Counted from the first letter of the stretch, positions 23,635 through 34,981 are shown. The stretch is 64,000 bases of DNA from Vandiemenella viatica (GCA_031002005.1 CM061914.1:12076148-12140147); one strand, 5' to 3'. A program made the numbers and translations. Notes: generated from the sequence alone by a model not told the origin.

Positions 23635-24285
23635 AGCTTATTAGATATACAGATAAAAAAACTAAAGATTAATTATGACTATAAGGTGAGGAAAGAATTG
23701 ATTGTTGAACACTTGAAATGTAAATATCTTGCCATAACCTTTGATAACAAGTTCAACTGGGTAGGCCACATTTGACAGTTAGTAGGAAAAGGTTTCAAAA
23801 TCCTTCACTTGGAGAGAGTGATGAGGGGATGTCCGAGAGAAGTACAGGAATTCGGTTACAAAACTCTAGTCAGACCATTGCTTGAATAAGGTGGTGTAGT
23901 ATGGGACCCACAATTTGGATATCAAATTCAGGAGTTGGAGGGGGTGCAAAGAAGGGGTGCTAGAATTTTCTCTGGAAATTGTGTTAATCGGTAAGCGATA
24001 TGATAAAGGAGTTGGAATGGTATTTATTGTAAGACGGTGAGGGTGAAGAGAGTCATGGAATACACGAGGCGTATATTGGTGATAGGCGTGTAAGAATTGA
24101 GAGTAATGCATTGAAGGGAAAAGATGACCATTACCACAAGCTGACACTCGATATCAGGCACAAGGGTGAGGGGGTCAAGGATTGGAATAAGTTAGCAAGA
24201 GAAATGACGATTAGTTTACTAACAACGCTAAAAGAATTTAAAGTTGAAATTTTTACAGGGAAAAAGCAGGTGGGCACAGACAAGG
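23635..24285 (+). pseudogene. CR1-type LINE, C-terminal fragment
   Basis: In broken frames this encodes YDYKVRKELIVEHLKCKYL, LERVMRGCPREVQEFGYKTL, VRPLLE, GGVVWDPQFGYQIQELEG, VKRVMEYTRRI and a tail near KRVGVGVKDWNKL. The same protein is encoded at 41040-42241, with fewer changes. It is one of at least six CR1 fragments between 23 and 44 kb. Confidence 0.82.
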
Positions 24286-25400
24286 GAAGAAATGGGTGTG
24301 TAGGGCAATTTCCAGCGATGCGTGCGCTGCATTGCAATTACATTAAAGCGTCCACCATGCTTGCCCTCACCTACTTTTTCTGCAGGACGTGTGTACCGCA
24401 CCATTGCGGCGGGGTGGGGAATAATTTGCAAAAACGACGGCAGTGTTGCCACAGGTGTGTGTGCATAGCGGTATCTGTTTCTGTGTGTTCCAAACAGCTG
24501 CTGCGGGGGCTCTGCCTGAAAGTATGCACCAGGCCTTAAGGTAGATGTGCCCCACATATTTAATTATCAGTTAGCTGAATGCTAATAAAACACAGACAGA
24601 TTCTTGATTTGAAACACTGCTGTATCTTCCGCTCGCACATGTGTCTGAACAATGCTGAGAATGAACGCGAAGGAAATACGTCATCATTTCCTTTATTGCG
24701 TCGTGGAGTGAATGCATCCGTGGCCGCAAGTTATCATCACTGGAATTTAAGGCGAAATTATTAAAAACAGAAAAAAATATTCATAAGAGTTGCGTATTCC
24801 CCATTGGAGCCAAACTACTGATACAATCCCACTTACCTCTGTATAGTCTAAATGTTTAAAAAATAAACCTCTTTCCTCTGTGTATTTCAGTATAATATTT
24901 TAAGAAGCGTTGAAAATAATTTTTAGGAAAATAAAGAACTGATTATATCTCCATTCTGGTGTTTTCACAGCTCATCTAATCCCATGGTTACTTCTACGAA
25001 GACTATGCTACATTTTACTACTGCTTAAAATGTGAGAACAAGAGTAACAGAGCAGTCTGTAGTTAACGCTGTGGAAGTAAGCGTACTGGTCAGCGTCTAC
25101 CTCTACCCAATCAACACCCGAGAACTTGTTTTGCAGTGGCCAACGTAAGTTGCAAATAGGTCGCGTCGGATACATCTATTCATAACCATATTCACAAATT
25201 TGTTACCATGACTAACAATGAAAAATCTCTGATCCACTTAAGCGCTGTTTATAAAAACACATTTGAGTATTGTATTAAGTAGATTGTAAATAAGGATCAT
25301 CTCGCTTAAAAAAATTAATCAACATCATCAGTGTTCCGCCCTAAGGCACATGGCTGCTCTCAATACTCCTCTCTTTATGTCCTTTTAATTACCGTTTTTT
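24286..25400. other. Interval without a recognised gene; GC-rich patch
   Basis: 24295-24540 is noticeably GC-richer than its surroundings and has open frames on both strands. One possible acceptor (CTACTTTTTCTGCAG, ending 24384) leads only to a short frame. I recognise no protein. 24541-25400 is AT-rich with nothing assignable except a short hairpin, AAGGAAAT...ATTTCCTT at about 24670-24695. Confidence 0.4.
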
Positions 25401-26075
25401 TATGTTATCTGTAAATCTTGCACCATCTTCTTCCTCTCACTCTCCTCCAACAAAATATTCCTTCCAAGGCCTCTTTTAACAAGCACTTCCCTCTCAGCAA
25501 ATATTCCATCCAGTTCTTCTTTCTCTTATTACTTGCAGTAGTTTTCTCCTTTCACCAACCCTTTCCAGCACTTCAACATTACTTACTTCATCCATCCAGC
25601 TTATCCTCTCCATTCCCCTCCACATCCACATCTCAAACGATTCTGGCCGTTTTTCATCTTCTCACCTCAATCACTGGCGTCGCTAGGTCAACAAGGGCGC
25701 AGGTGCAAAAATTTATTTTAAGCCCTCAGGCCAGATGGGCGACCTTTTTTTTTTTTGCTTTGTGTTGCCTGTAAGGGCCCCCTGAGCAGTGGTTGGGGGC
25801 TCCCCTGAGCAGTGAGAGGCCCTTAGTGAGGGGCTTCCTGTGTCTCACGGGCTCCCTTAGACGATTGTAGAGCTAAAAAAAAAAAGGCCGCCAATTTGCC
25901 TTGAAGGCTCGTGGGCTTCTGAATTGCGCCCCCAGAGGTGCACTTTGGGGCCTCCAGAGGTATGCACCGCCTAGCCCCATAATAGCTACTCCCCTGACCT
26001 CAATGTCCACGTCTCTGCCACATAATGTAACGCGCCTAGTATAGATAAAATTGCCGCAGATGTTTTAAACGTAAG
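25401..26075 (-). pseudogene. RTE-type LINE, C-terminal tail, interrupted by a hAT MITE
   Basis: The minus strand reads VAETWTLR-like, FEMWMWRGMERISWMDEVSN, VEVLERVGERRKLLQVIRE and RRTGW, then a broken RGRRW stretch. This is the usual RTE C-terminus and parallels 2318-2550 and 44350-44600. It is split at 25671/25997 by a 325-bp MITE; removing that MITE and one 8-bp duplication rejoins the sequence. Confidence 0.75.
25672..25996. mobile_element. hAT-type MITE, 325 bp
   Basis: A perfect 8-bp target duplication ACCTCAAT lies at 25664-25671 and 25997-26004. The ends are CACTGGCGTCGCTAGG and, inverted, CAGGGGAGTAGCTATT, which match at about 10 of 14 positions. The interior is G/C-rich with repeated GGGGCTCCCCTGAGCAGTG-like blocks and two homopolymer runs, and it encodes nothing. 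It sits inside an RTE LINE tail, giving a clear empty-site reconstruction. Confidence 0.85.
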
Positions 26076-26089
26076 TGGCAAAGGCATTT

Positions 26090-26545
26090 TTCCATATCTG
26101 GAATTATCATTTAGTTAATCTCGAGACTGGATATGTACCATAGTAGTGCCAATTCACAAAGGTAAGGATACAAATAGGATTGTAAACTATAGACCCATTA
26201 CTTTAGTGGTGTGCAAGATTATAAAGCTGTATATTAGGAAAATCAGTGAGAAAAAAAGGTGGTCAAATGGATAAGGGAATCCAAGTAGGTAATGTGACTA
26301 TAGATCCTTCAAAGATATTTGACTGAATTAGCCATAAAATGGTAGCAAATAAGGTTAAGACCATTGAGATAAACTAAAATGTATCTTGATGGGTGGAGGA
26401 ATTCTTAAGAGGTAGGAAAGAAAGAACCAATATCAAGGAAGATACATGGATAACAGGTGTGCCACAGGGTAGTGTATTGGGACCTTTATTGTTTATTATC
26501 TAATGAATGATTCTGTTGTTGATCTACAGCTAAAGGTTAGGCTTA
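26090..26545 (+). pseudogene. CR1-type LINE, reverse transcriptase fragment
   Basis: Broken frames encode CTIVVPIHKGKD, NRIVNYRPITL, a decayed SRKYDYRSFKDI block and GSVLGPLLFII-like sequence (CIGTFIVYYLMND) at about 26470-26515. These match the region at 40480-40960. The polymerase finger and palm are present in outline only. Confidence 0.75.
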
Positions 26546-26559
26546 TTTTCAGTCTTATT

Positions 26560-27250
26560 CGGCATGTATGTTAGGAACTACCCCAAGGAGACCACCTAAG
26601 CCCGACATTTTAATTTAATTACGATGGAGCGCATGCTTCTGAGGCAATTTCATTACACGCCCTTTATACCTTTCCTTTTTAATTTAAGTTCTTTGAGCGT
26701 CATTTCCCCACCTTACTACTTTGTTCTCCAAACAAATTTTCATTTCGTCTGATAATATATTCCAATCCCTGACGCCTTTACCTACAAGATTAAATTTCCC
26801 CATCCCTAGTGTGGATATGGTCTATTTTTCTGTTCCATACATTTAATTTTTCTAAAAATATGCTTCCAAGCCTAATCACTAACATACACATTGTACACTC
26901 AGAGCACTCGCTTCGCCCTCCTGTCTTCTAATGCCTCTTTGTCATATCAGTTACTAATTGTGTTTTGTGGAATTTACACAAACAAATCTAGCTGCCCACT
27001 ATTATACCCCATCCAAATCTTGTGCTCGGTACCAAAAATGTGGTTCCCATACTAGACCACAATATTCAAGCACCAATGGTCTCACCAATTCCCACTCTTC
27101 TCTAGTACATCCCCTCATCACTCTCCCAAATAAATAAATTATTTTCAATCCTCTTGTTATTGTTATAGTTACTAACCAAAGGTATTCTCTATTCAAACTT
27201 TCAACAGGCAATTACTTCCCCATCTTTCAATCATAATCATCAACAACTTT
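26560..27250 (-). pseudogene. CR1-type LINE, C-terminal fragment in opposite orientation
   Basis: On the minus strand a 69-codon frame (27211-27002) contains LKIIYLFGRVMRGCTREEWE, LVRPLVLEYCGLVWEPHF, followed downstream by GSIFLEKLNVWNRKIDHIH and NENLFGEQSSKVGK-like tail sequence. These are CR1 C-terminal motifs. It lies head-to-head with the plus-strand CR1 scrap that ends near 26545, so the two are separate insertions or an inversion. Confidence 0.75.
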
Positions 27251-27377
27251 TCATGTCATATTTTATCTTAATTTTACGTTGACCTAGACAGCTACATATC
27301 CCTTCTACGTTACTCTGTAGTTGTTGACAGTCTTCTTTATTTTTAATACTTTTGTATACTATAATATCTAGTAGTTT

Positions 27378-27600
27378 GGTGGGTCAGTGGATGTTGCGTT
27401 TGCTTTCAAAAGTTTGGGGGCTGGTTCCGTGTATAAATACCGATGGAGCCATCAATTTTTAAGAGTTTTATTTGATCATAGGACGTTCCCGAGTTAGGAT
27501 TCCACGTTAAACTGTAGGGCAGTTATGACAGGCGAAATGGGCAGTAATATAAGCTCTGTCGCGAGACCACGAGGATTTACTTTATCATTATGTTTTCTAC
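27378..27600 (+). mobile_element. Possible second tRNA-derived SINE
   Basis: GGTGGGTCAGTGGATGTTG resembles an A box (TGGGTCAGTGG), and about 45 bases later GGCTGGTTCCG resembles a B box. The following ~150 bp is non-coding. Only one copy is seen in the window and no tail or target duplication is visible, so the call is tentative. Confidence 0.35.
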
Positions 27601-27719
27601 AAAGAACCTAACTTCTGACTTTAAATCATTCATTAAAATAAGTAATAGTAACTTTTCCAGTACACTTCACTTTAGCATTCCAATTTTCACTTCCACATCT
27701 TTTGATACGGAATTTCCTG

Positions 27720-28385
27720 TCCTAACCAAAGGATTGAAAAATTGAAATAGTGGTAGCAGTCCATAAAGTAAGTGTGACAAATAGTCTTGAAAATTTGAGG
27801 CCTAATTGATATAAGTGGTATGAAAATCGAAGGAGACAATTATATGCAACCACATAAATGTCTATGAAGAAACAAACAGATATCCAAATCGGCAACGTGG
27901 CTTACGTGAAGGATATTCACTTGAATATGAGTTAACTAACTAAATGCAACATATTCAGATGAAATGGACAAGGAAGTCCAAGCTGATAGTTTAGCATTAA
28001 ATCTTTCGGATGCATTTGAAAGAACGAAACGTAAAATTGTTTTAAATAAGGTAAAAACCATGGGAATGGGTGAAAAGTGACTTACTAGGTAGAAGATTCC
28101 TTAAAACTTAAAAGGTAAAAATCAAAGAGTTACAGTGGGAAAATCCGTATCAAAATAGGTAAAATACAATTGCCACAGGGTAATGTATTGAGACTATTGC
28201 TGTTCTTTGTTCTGATGTACCATTGTGTTGACGTCTTTCAATCAGGAGTTAACTTGTTTAAAAATCAAAAAATAATGCAGGTGAATATTCAAGCAAACAT
28301 GTTACACATTTGCGGATGAAAGGACTGCGAACAGTGACAGTGGGCCTGGATAGGATAATCAGAAGGTTAGATAATAGGAGATGAA
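27720..28385 (+). pseudogene. CR1-type LINE, reverse transcriptase fragment
   Basis: Decayed frames show VAVHKVSVTNSLENLRPN, YVKDIHLNMS-like, CNIFR, the palm motif as SIKSFGCI, and LPQGNVLRLLLFFVLMYHCV at about 28165-28230. The order matches the CR1 at 40480-40960. Stops and shifts are very frequent, suggesting an old copy. Confidence 0.7.
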
Positions 28386-29604
28386 GATATGTGCCAATAA
28401 GTACACAGGTAAATTACTAAAGGTTCTTTATGATTGTACAAACATCGCGCTAATCAGCTATCACCTTTGCCCACTTTTCAAATATGTTGCAATAAAAAAA
28501 CAAGTGCCTCTCAAACAGAGATACCAACATTGCAAATTTAAATCTGAATGTGAGATACTGTGTTCGGTTTTGTCTCCATCTGGCAAGAAGTGGAGGTTTA
28601 ATGTTGATAGTAGTTTTCACTATTAGTAGAAAATGATGAAATGGCTTGCACTGTATACAGAAGTTAGGTTTGCAGGTAGTACAGTTTAACACAGCTAAGG
28701 TATACTCGTTGTTAGTCAATGTGAAGTTTCTTAGCAGAGTACTAATTTGCTTACTGTCGTTGGTTTCAGTAAACCAAATTGTTTGTGACAGTGAATGTGA
28801 GAAGTGAAATTTTTAGTGTGACAGTCAATTTTGTTCAGATTAATTTTTCTAATAAACATTCAGAACATGAGTAGTTGGTAGCGCATTATCGTGCGCATAA
28901 TGGAAGTAATGATAGGTATTGTAAAATTTACGAGACGAAATGTCTTAGAAATACCGTTTCGTGTGTTTGCACTTCAGTGTGCCAACTACACCAGGTTTGT
29001 AAATGTGTGCATTTCATCTTTTAAACATATATAGTCCGACGAAAGTTTTCGGTTATTGTGTTCAATTGCCTTTTTTAAAAGTTACAAAAGGCGCATAAGC
29101 TGTAATTGACATTAAAGTGTGAGAGGTGGCTGGTTTCAGTCCTTTTTTTTATTTAATGTTACTAATCACAGTTGAATAAAGAATTATATTTGGCTGTTAA
29201 TTGCCACGTTTCTTATTTATTGCTTTCTAATTGCAATAGAACTTGTTAATTTAGGATTACTGGATATCGCGATACTGCTATAATAACGCTAAGATACTAT
29301 AAATAACATAAACAATCCTGAATTAAGACAGTTATGATGCTAATAAATTCACAAAATAATCCTGCAGTAAAATAATTTTTAGCTCTCATGATCCAGACCG
29401 CACTTCAACGTAATCACAACTACTACAAAAAGTATTAATACTTCAAGAGGCAGAAAGTTGTAGTTATTGTGATTCAATAGTGGTGAAGCTAATTTCCCTA
29501 CACCCCTATTTTTTAAACTGTAAAATCATTCATACTGTTAGGTATTGGTAAATTACATGAGTTGTTTGAGTCCCTTAATCCCCTACCTATAAATTAAAAC
29601 ATTC
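28386..29604. other. Interval without a recognised gene
   Basis: AT-rich sequence with short frames only (28381-28626 plus, 28450-28719 minus). A palindromic motif GCGCATTATCGTGCGC lies at about 28882. No tRNA or repeat ends could be defined. Confidence 0.45.
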
Positions 29605-31300
29605 CCAGGCTCTAGCACATCAAGGAATTGTCATTGTGGTCTGAAAACAGTTGCACATGTTCGTTTTTTGATACTATTTAATATATGTTGCTCTTAGAGC
29701 TTTAAAATATCTAGATACCTTAAAAACTTCACTCGAAAAGTGCCGTAACACAATACCACGTGCAACTGGGAATAGCGTTATAGCGAAGTATAATGATCAT
29801 GCATTCTTTGAATGATATTATTTGGGAATATGTTGCTATCAAATGAATAAATATGGAAAAAATTACACACTTGGAAAAAAAAAAAAAACTAACTTTGAAC
29901 TGTAAGCGAACGTTAGTTGCCTCATTTACGATCAAACGATAATAGGTAGACCTATTATATTGTCAATAATCATATCCAGCATGTTGTTATATCAGAGTTG
30001 TTAATATTATACAGCATTTATCAAAGTATGTTGCGACAATATTAATGTAGCTTATGTTTAGGTAGAAAGTGCAGCAATATGGCAGTTCTATCATTACCGT
30101 GGCGCCAAAATCTGATGATGAATTCTTGCAGAACTCGACGAAATAAATCGAAAATAAAGAATAAAATTTTTTGATATGTCGCTTGGTTTTCGAGATATAG
30201 CATGTTAAAAATCAGCCATAGGTAGCTATAGTTCCTTCTGCTTTTGATGTTTTTTCTTCTGGTCCAGGCCGTATTTCAACCTAACAACAATCATTAGGAA
30301 GAAAAAAAAACATCTATAGTGCATTTCCACCATGTAGATATGGTGGTTTTGGTGAAATTTTTTTTTTTTTTGGTCCAGGCCGGATCTCACCCTAACCTCA
30401 TCACTTTTGAGATACAATATCTCGAGAACTAAGCGAGATATCAAAAAAAAATTTTCTTTATTTTCCATTTGTCTCATCGAGTTACGTAAGAATTCATCGT
30501 CAAATTTGGCTATAGCAAAATTTTTCTTCTGGTCCAGGCCGTATTTCAACCTAACTACGTCAATTTTGAGATACGATATCTCGAGAACCAAGCGAGATAT
30601 CAAAAAATTTTATTCTTTATTTTCGATTTGTTTTGTCGAGTTCTATAAGAATCAGTCATCAAATTTTGGCGCCACGGTAATGATAGAATCCCCTCCTTGC
30701 TTGAGCATTAGACCAAAGGAATTTAGTTTTTATAGTTTACATACACCCTGTACCAAATTGGCATTTTGTTCTTGTTGTTAAAGCATAATTCGCTAGAAAT
30801 TTGGGTTTATTAAACATTTAAGTTATCATGATTTTCAAGCAGAGTCATTAGCGGCGACTGTGGATATGTTGGACTGTAGCTTTGACCAAAATTGACAAAA
30901 ACGCTTCCATTTGCAGCTTAATGGGCTTGAATGTTATATTAGCATCGCTGGAAGTCGCATATGACAAGAAATGGCATCCTCTCATCGCTTAGTGTGTAAT
31001 GTTGCAGTGGTTTTTTTTATTATTATTATTTTCGCGTGAAGTTGGTGCATTATACAATATCTTGATGGGTGTAATAGAAACATAATATACTCGAAGGAAC
31101 GATAGCCTTATCATTGCACATCGCTATATGCCTTCTCCCAGTCACTCGCCATCTTACGTTACGGCACTTTTCGAGTGGAATTTGAGAGGATAGATATATT
31201 TTACACCTCTAAGAACAACATATATTAAATATCATCACCCAACAAACATGTGCAACAGTTTTCAGACGAAAGCGACAATTCCTTGAGTCCCAGTGATTAC
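29605..31300. mobile_element. Long-inverted-repeat element, copy 1 (interrupted)
   Basis: The left arm (29605-29900) and right arm (30910-31300) are inverted copies: AAGGAATTGTC, CTGAAAACAGTTGCACATGTT and CTCGAAAAGTGCCGTAACA on the left recur as reverse complements on the right. A second, related element lies at 31752-32688. Comparison shows that copy 1 carries an extra ~800 bp (about 29900-30705). No transposase frame is present. The class is unknown; long arms and paired copies suggest a foldback-type or MITE-like DNA element. Confidence 0.65.
29900..30705. repeat. Nested palindromic insertion with direct repeats
   Basis: This segment is absent from the related element at 31752-32688. It contains an outer inverted pair, CTATCATTACCGTGGCGCC (30087) and its reverse complement (30664), an inverted copy of the CGAGATATC...GATATCTCG block, and two direct ~163-bp units (about 30368-30530 and 30531-30690). 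Each unit starts TGGTCCAGGCCG and includes a 9-bp perfect hairpin GATATCTCG / CGAGATATC. No coding frame is convincing, although poly(A)- and AT-rich frames exist. Confidence 0.6.
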
Positions 31301-31399
31301 GCTATTACCCATTCCCACTTCCTTATGTCTGAAATTTATTGTTAATGGCCCTCTCTTCTTTTCCAAATGCTATTGTAAATCTTCCACTGGTGACTGGTA

Positions 31400-31745
31400 T
31401 TGAAAAAGTAATTGTTTTGGTCTGAACAGTGGTACGTATGTTCTATGGATGATATTATTTAATATAATTTATGTTTCTCTTATAGCTTTCCATGTCCATC
31501 CACCCACTAGGTATTTTGTCTATATCCATTTGCATTTTCTCACAATCCTCTTTCTATGTAATCCTATTATACAGCATAAGGTCTTCTGAACAGCCTAACC
31601 CCTTACTATTTATCAACCACAGACTCATTCATTAGAATAACGAACAGTAATGGACCCAATACACTACCCTGTTCTCACATTCATCTCTCTTTATATTTCA
31701 TTATTAACATTGACCCTTTGCTTCTTTCCTCTTAAGAATTCGGCT
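31400..31745 (-). pseudogene. CR1-type LINE, reverse transcriptase scrap
   Basis: On the minus strand GSVLGPLLFVILMNESVVD is well preserved (about 31660-31610), followed by a broken thumb region with KEDCEKMQMDIDK-like residues. It lies between the two long-inverted-repeat elements. Confidence 0.75.
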
Positions 31746-31751
31746 CTATTG

Positions 31752-32688
31752 TAATTACTGGGACTCATTAAGGAATTGTCCTTTTGGCTTGAAAATTGTT
31801 ATTGTGTGTTGCCCTTAGAGTTGCTTACCTCACAAACTTCACTCAAAAAGTGCCGTAACACTATACTGCGAATGACTGGGAGAAGCCTTATAGTGTAGTA
31901 TAATGATCATGCACCCGTTCTTTGAACGATATTATTCGGGAATATGTTGCTATCACAGCCATCAAAGATATAAATATGGAACAAATCGCACACAGAAAAA
32001 CTGCAACAACTTTGAACCATTAGCACACAAAATAATTTAGTTTTATAGTTGAAATGCAGCCTGTACCAAATTGGCGTTTGGTTCTTGTTGTTAAAGCGTA
32101 ATTCACTAGAAATTTGTATTTATTATACATTTAAGTTATCACGATTTTTTAGCTGAATCATTAGTGGCGCCTGTGGATAGGTTGGAATGTAGTCTAGACC
32201 AGAATGGACATATACGATTCCTTTTGTAGCTTGGACTTTGTTTTTATTGTAAAGTTAAGTTGGTTTGATTTTCATTGTTGTTGGTGATTGATGCATTTTG
32301 TTGCACATAATATTAGTATTGCTGGAGGTCGCATATGTTAACAAATGGCATATTCTAATAGCTTAGTGTGCAACATTAAAGCAGTTTCTTCTTTATTATT
32401 TTTATTTTTTGGCTTGAAGTTTGTGCATTATATACTATCAGGATTAGTGTAATAGAAACAAATTACTAAATAAGATAGTCAAAGGAACATTTGCATTATC
32501 ATTATACACCACTATATGCCTTCTCCCAGAAGCCGCCACTTGACATTACAGCACTTTATGAGTGAAGTTTGTATGGATGGATATATTTTACAACTCTAAG
32601 AGCAACGTATATTAAATAATATCACCCAACGAACGTGTGCCATAGTTTTCAGACCAAAACGACAATTCCTTGACGAGTCCCAGTAATT
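31752..32688. mobile_element. Long-inverted-repeat element, copy 2
   Basis: Ends are inverted: AATTACTGGGACTCATTAAG at 31753 and the reverse complement of AATTACTGGGACTCGTCAAG at 32688. Arms of about 230 bp pair throughout, including AACTTCACTCAAAAAGTGC against GCACTTTATGAGTGAAGTTT. The central ~400 bp matches 30740-31090 of copy 1 and contains a GCCTGTACCAAATTGGCG block. No frame is present. A target duplication could not be fixed. Confidence 0.7.
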
Positions 32689-33129
32689 GCGCAACAACCA
32701 AGAGTTCCTTCCACCAGCAAGATTCATCGTTCTTGATTGCGGTACTGCTGCCATGACTTTCTGCCACACGGATGACAATGGAGACAATTCCCCTAGTGTT
32801 GTTTACGAAATCACTTGATAGCCAGGTATGGTATGTATGGATTGCAGGGGCAGCTACAAATGATACTTACAAGATCTGACAAAAAGTAAATTCTTTTAAT
32901 TTTTTATTTGGCAACAAACACAATGTTTCTATAAATTTATAGTGGAAGAATGTATTTTCTATACTTCTGGTATCTCTATCTAGAATTAAACCCTTTCATA
33001 TTTTTCTATACATTATATGCAAAGCTACAAGCACCAGTAAAATAATATGCAGTTGAAGCAAATTTATTTTGCTAATAAAACATCAAAAATTGCATTAGGC
33101 CTATATGTTCATGACATTTCAGTGTCTTT
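32689..33129. other. AT-rich interval, no gene seen
   Basis: Nothing assignable between the inverted-repeat element and the SINE. Confidence 0.5.
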
Positions 33130-33389
33130 TCCCCTGAGCATGGCAGGTGAGCGGTTAACTCTCCGCCCTTGTATATGTGAGGATGATAGTTCGAATCCCC
33201 GTCTGGGCATCCAGATTTGTTTTCCATGGTTTCCCCAAATTACGCCAGGCAAATGCCAGGATGTTTCCTTCAAAAGGCTACAGCTGAATTCCTTCCCATT
33301 CCTTGTCCCCCATCCCATCCTGCCTCTAATGACCTGGATGTTGACTATGCGTAAAGACACAAGTAAAAAAAAAAAAAAAAAAAAAAAAA
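33130..33389 (+). mobile_element. tRNA-derived SINE, full-length with poly(A) tail
   Basis: The head reads GGCAGGTGAGCGGTTAACTC (A-box-like), then GTTCGAATCCCCGTC (B box, 33191). The body holds GGGCATCCAGATTTG, CCATGGTTTCCCC, AAAAGGCTACAGCTGAATTC and CTCTAATGACCTGGATG blocks. A tail of about 24 A ends at 33389. This is the only copy with both internal promoter boxes intact. The sequence after the tail (GATCTCTCTTTCTTGCAG) is repeated after the copy at 34300. Confidence 0.88.
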
Positions 33390-33545
33390 GATCTCTCTTT
33401 CTTGCAGAAAGTCACAAGAAAGTAGGTCTAACATCAACGGAATATTTTCTGCAGCTTAATGATGGTTATGTTTTGCCATGTTGAAACTATAGAGCAGACA
33501 GAGTTCTTTCACTATATGCAAATACCACGTTTAAATGGCCTTTAT

Positions 33546-33900
33546 GGGTAATATCAAGATGGGGATACCGCTGCGGCCTCGCCTAGTAAACACACAGATT
33601 ACGTGGTATATAAGACATCATTGTGACGTATTCAGTCTGCCCGTACCAATACAGTAACAGCTATAGATATGATCTGAAAATTGGATATCTGCAATATCGT
33701 GTGTTATGGTTAAGTTTCAGTTTGGTCTAGGCTGTATTACGACCAAAACGCATATTTATAAAATATGATTTCGTCAATCATCATTTGAGTTTATGTTGTA
33801 ATGCAGCCTGGACCATACGTCACAATGATGTCATATATACCAAGTGATCTGTGTGTTTATTACACGAGGCCACAGTGGTATCCCCATCTTGATATTACCT
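33546..33900. mobile_element. MITE with ~85-bp inverted repeats and an 8-bp target duplication
   Basis: A perfect GCCTTTAT duplication lies at 33538-33545 and 33901-33908. The ends are GGGTAATATCAAGATGGGG and, inverted, AGGTAATATCAAGATGGGG, and homology extends about 85 bp through GGCCTCG and AACACACAGAT blocks. The centre carries two GGTCTAGGCTG / CAGCCTGGACC motifs in inverted order. No coding sequence. The 8-bp duplication fits hAT-like superfamilies, but the end sequence is not a standard hAT terminus. Confidence 0.82.
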
Positions 33901-34299
33901 GCCTTTATAAATTTGTTCTCCTGTTCCAGGCCCCATTTCAGTCTAACTACAACCATTAGAGAGAAAATAAAACAGTTTATGTTGATATGATCCTTGTACC
34001 AACAATGGTATTGGCAGAAAATGTTTATTGTGTTACAGTTGCGATCTATATCTGAGAAAACCTTTCAGTTTAATTAAAGATAACGATGTTGAAATCGAGA
34101 ATTCATAAAATAGGATATGGGAATACCATGTTTAGTTTTCCATACCACAGAAAACTTTTTATTTCTATGCTGATGTCATTTGTGATAGATATGCTTCCAA
34201 ATTAGGGTTCCTTGATATAAAGTGCACACTAGGCTCAATTTTAGATAATGATAACACTAATGTTGAAAACTAGGATTATTAACATAAATAGTTATAAAT

Positions 34300-34467
34300 G
34301 AATGCCAGGATGCTTCCATCAAAAGGCCAAAGCTAAATTCCTTCCCGTCCGTTGTCCCGTGTCCCATCCTGCCTCTAATGACCTCGATGTCGACTATGCG
34401 TAAAGCCACAAGTAATAAAAAGAAAAAGAAAGGCCTCTCTTTCTTGCAGAAAGTCATACATAAAACG
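34300..34467 (+). mobile_element. 5'-truncated SINE with extra 3' sequence and target duplication
   Basis: The copy starts inside the SINE body (AATGCCAGGATGCTTCC), runs to an A-rich tail (about 34408-34432) and then continues into CCTCTCTTTCTTGCAGAAAG, the same sequence that lies after the tail of the SINE at 33130-33389. It is flanked by a 15-bp duplication, TAAATAGTTATAAAT (34285-34299) and TAAATAGTTATGAAT (34468-34482), with one mismatch. The duplication encloses both SINE and extra sequence, so they moved as one unit. Confidence 0.75.
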
Positions 34468-34981
34468 TAAATAGTTATGAATATATTACTTTTGGTTTGT
34501 TCCTCCCCTAGAAATCTTTCCATGCGTATTCCATAGGTCACATTTAAATCTGTATCATGATCTAGAATTAACCCGATACATCTTGACATAACCCAATCGT
34601 TTTAACCTTATTCACAACCTTAGAAATAAGCTGAAAGCTTGATAGTTAGATTAAATACTGCAAATTGTAATTAAACTTTTAGGTATTTCTGATTTAACAT
34701 CTCAGTTTTGCAATGTAACTAAAATAAAAATGTAAGTGTTATAGATGCGGATTGCTGTAGATTGTTGCTAAGACGCATTTAGACTTTTGTTTTGTCCGAA
34801 ATATAACATTTTTTTCATTAGTATTAAAGCATAAAAATAACAATAATCTGCTAGAAATACAACAAATAAATATAATAAACAAAAAATTACTAATATCTTA
34901 CTTCTGCTTCGATAGAATCGATTTAAAAATATTTTGAATGTAGATGTAACTTCGTAAATCCTAACATATATTTATTAATTG

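Noticed and set aside
28862..28930. Possible tRNA gene around GTAGCGCATTATCGTGCGC.
   Set aside because: No proper acceptor stem, T-loop or anticodon stem can be formed.
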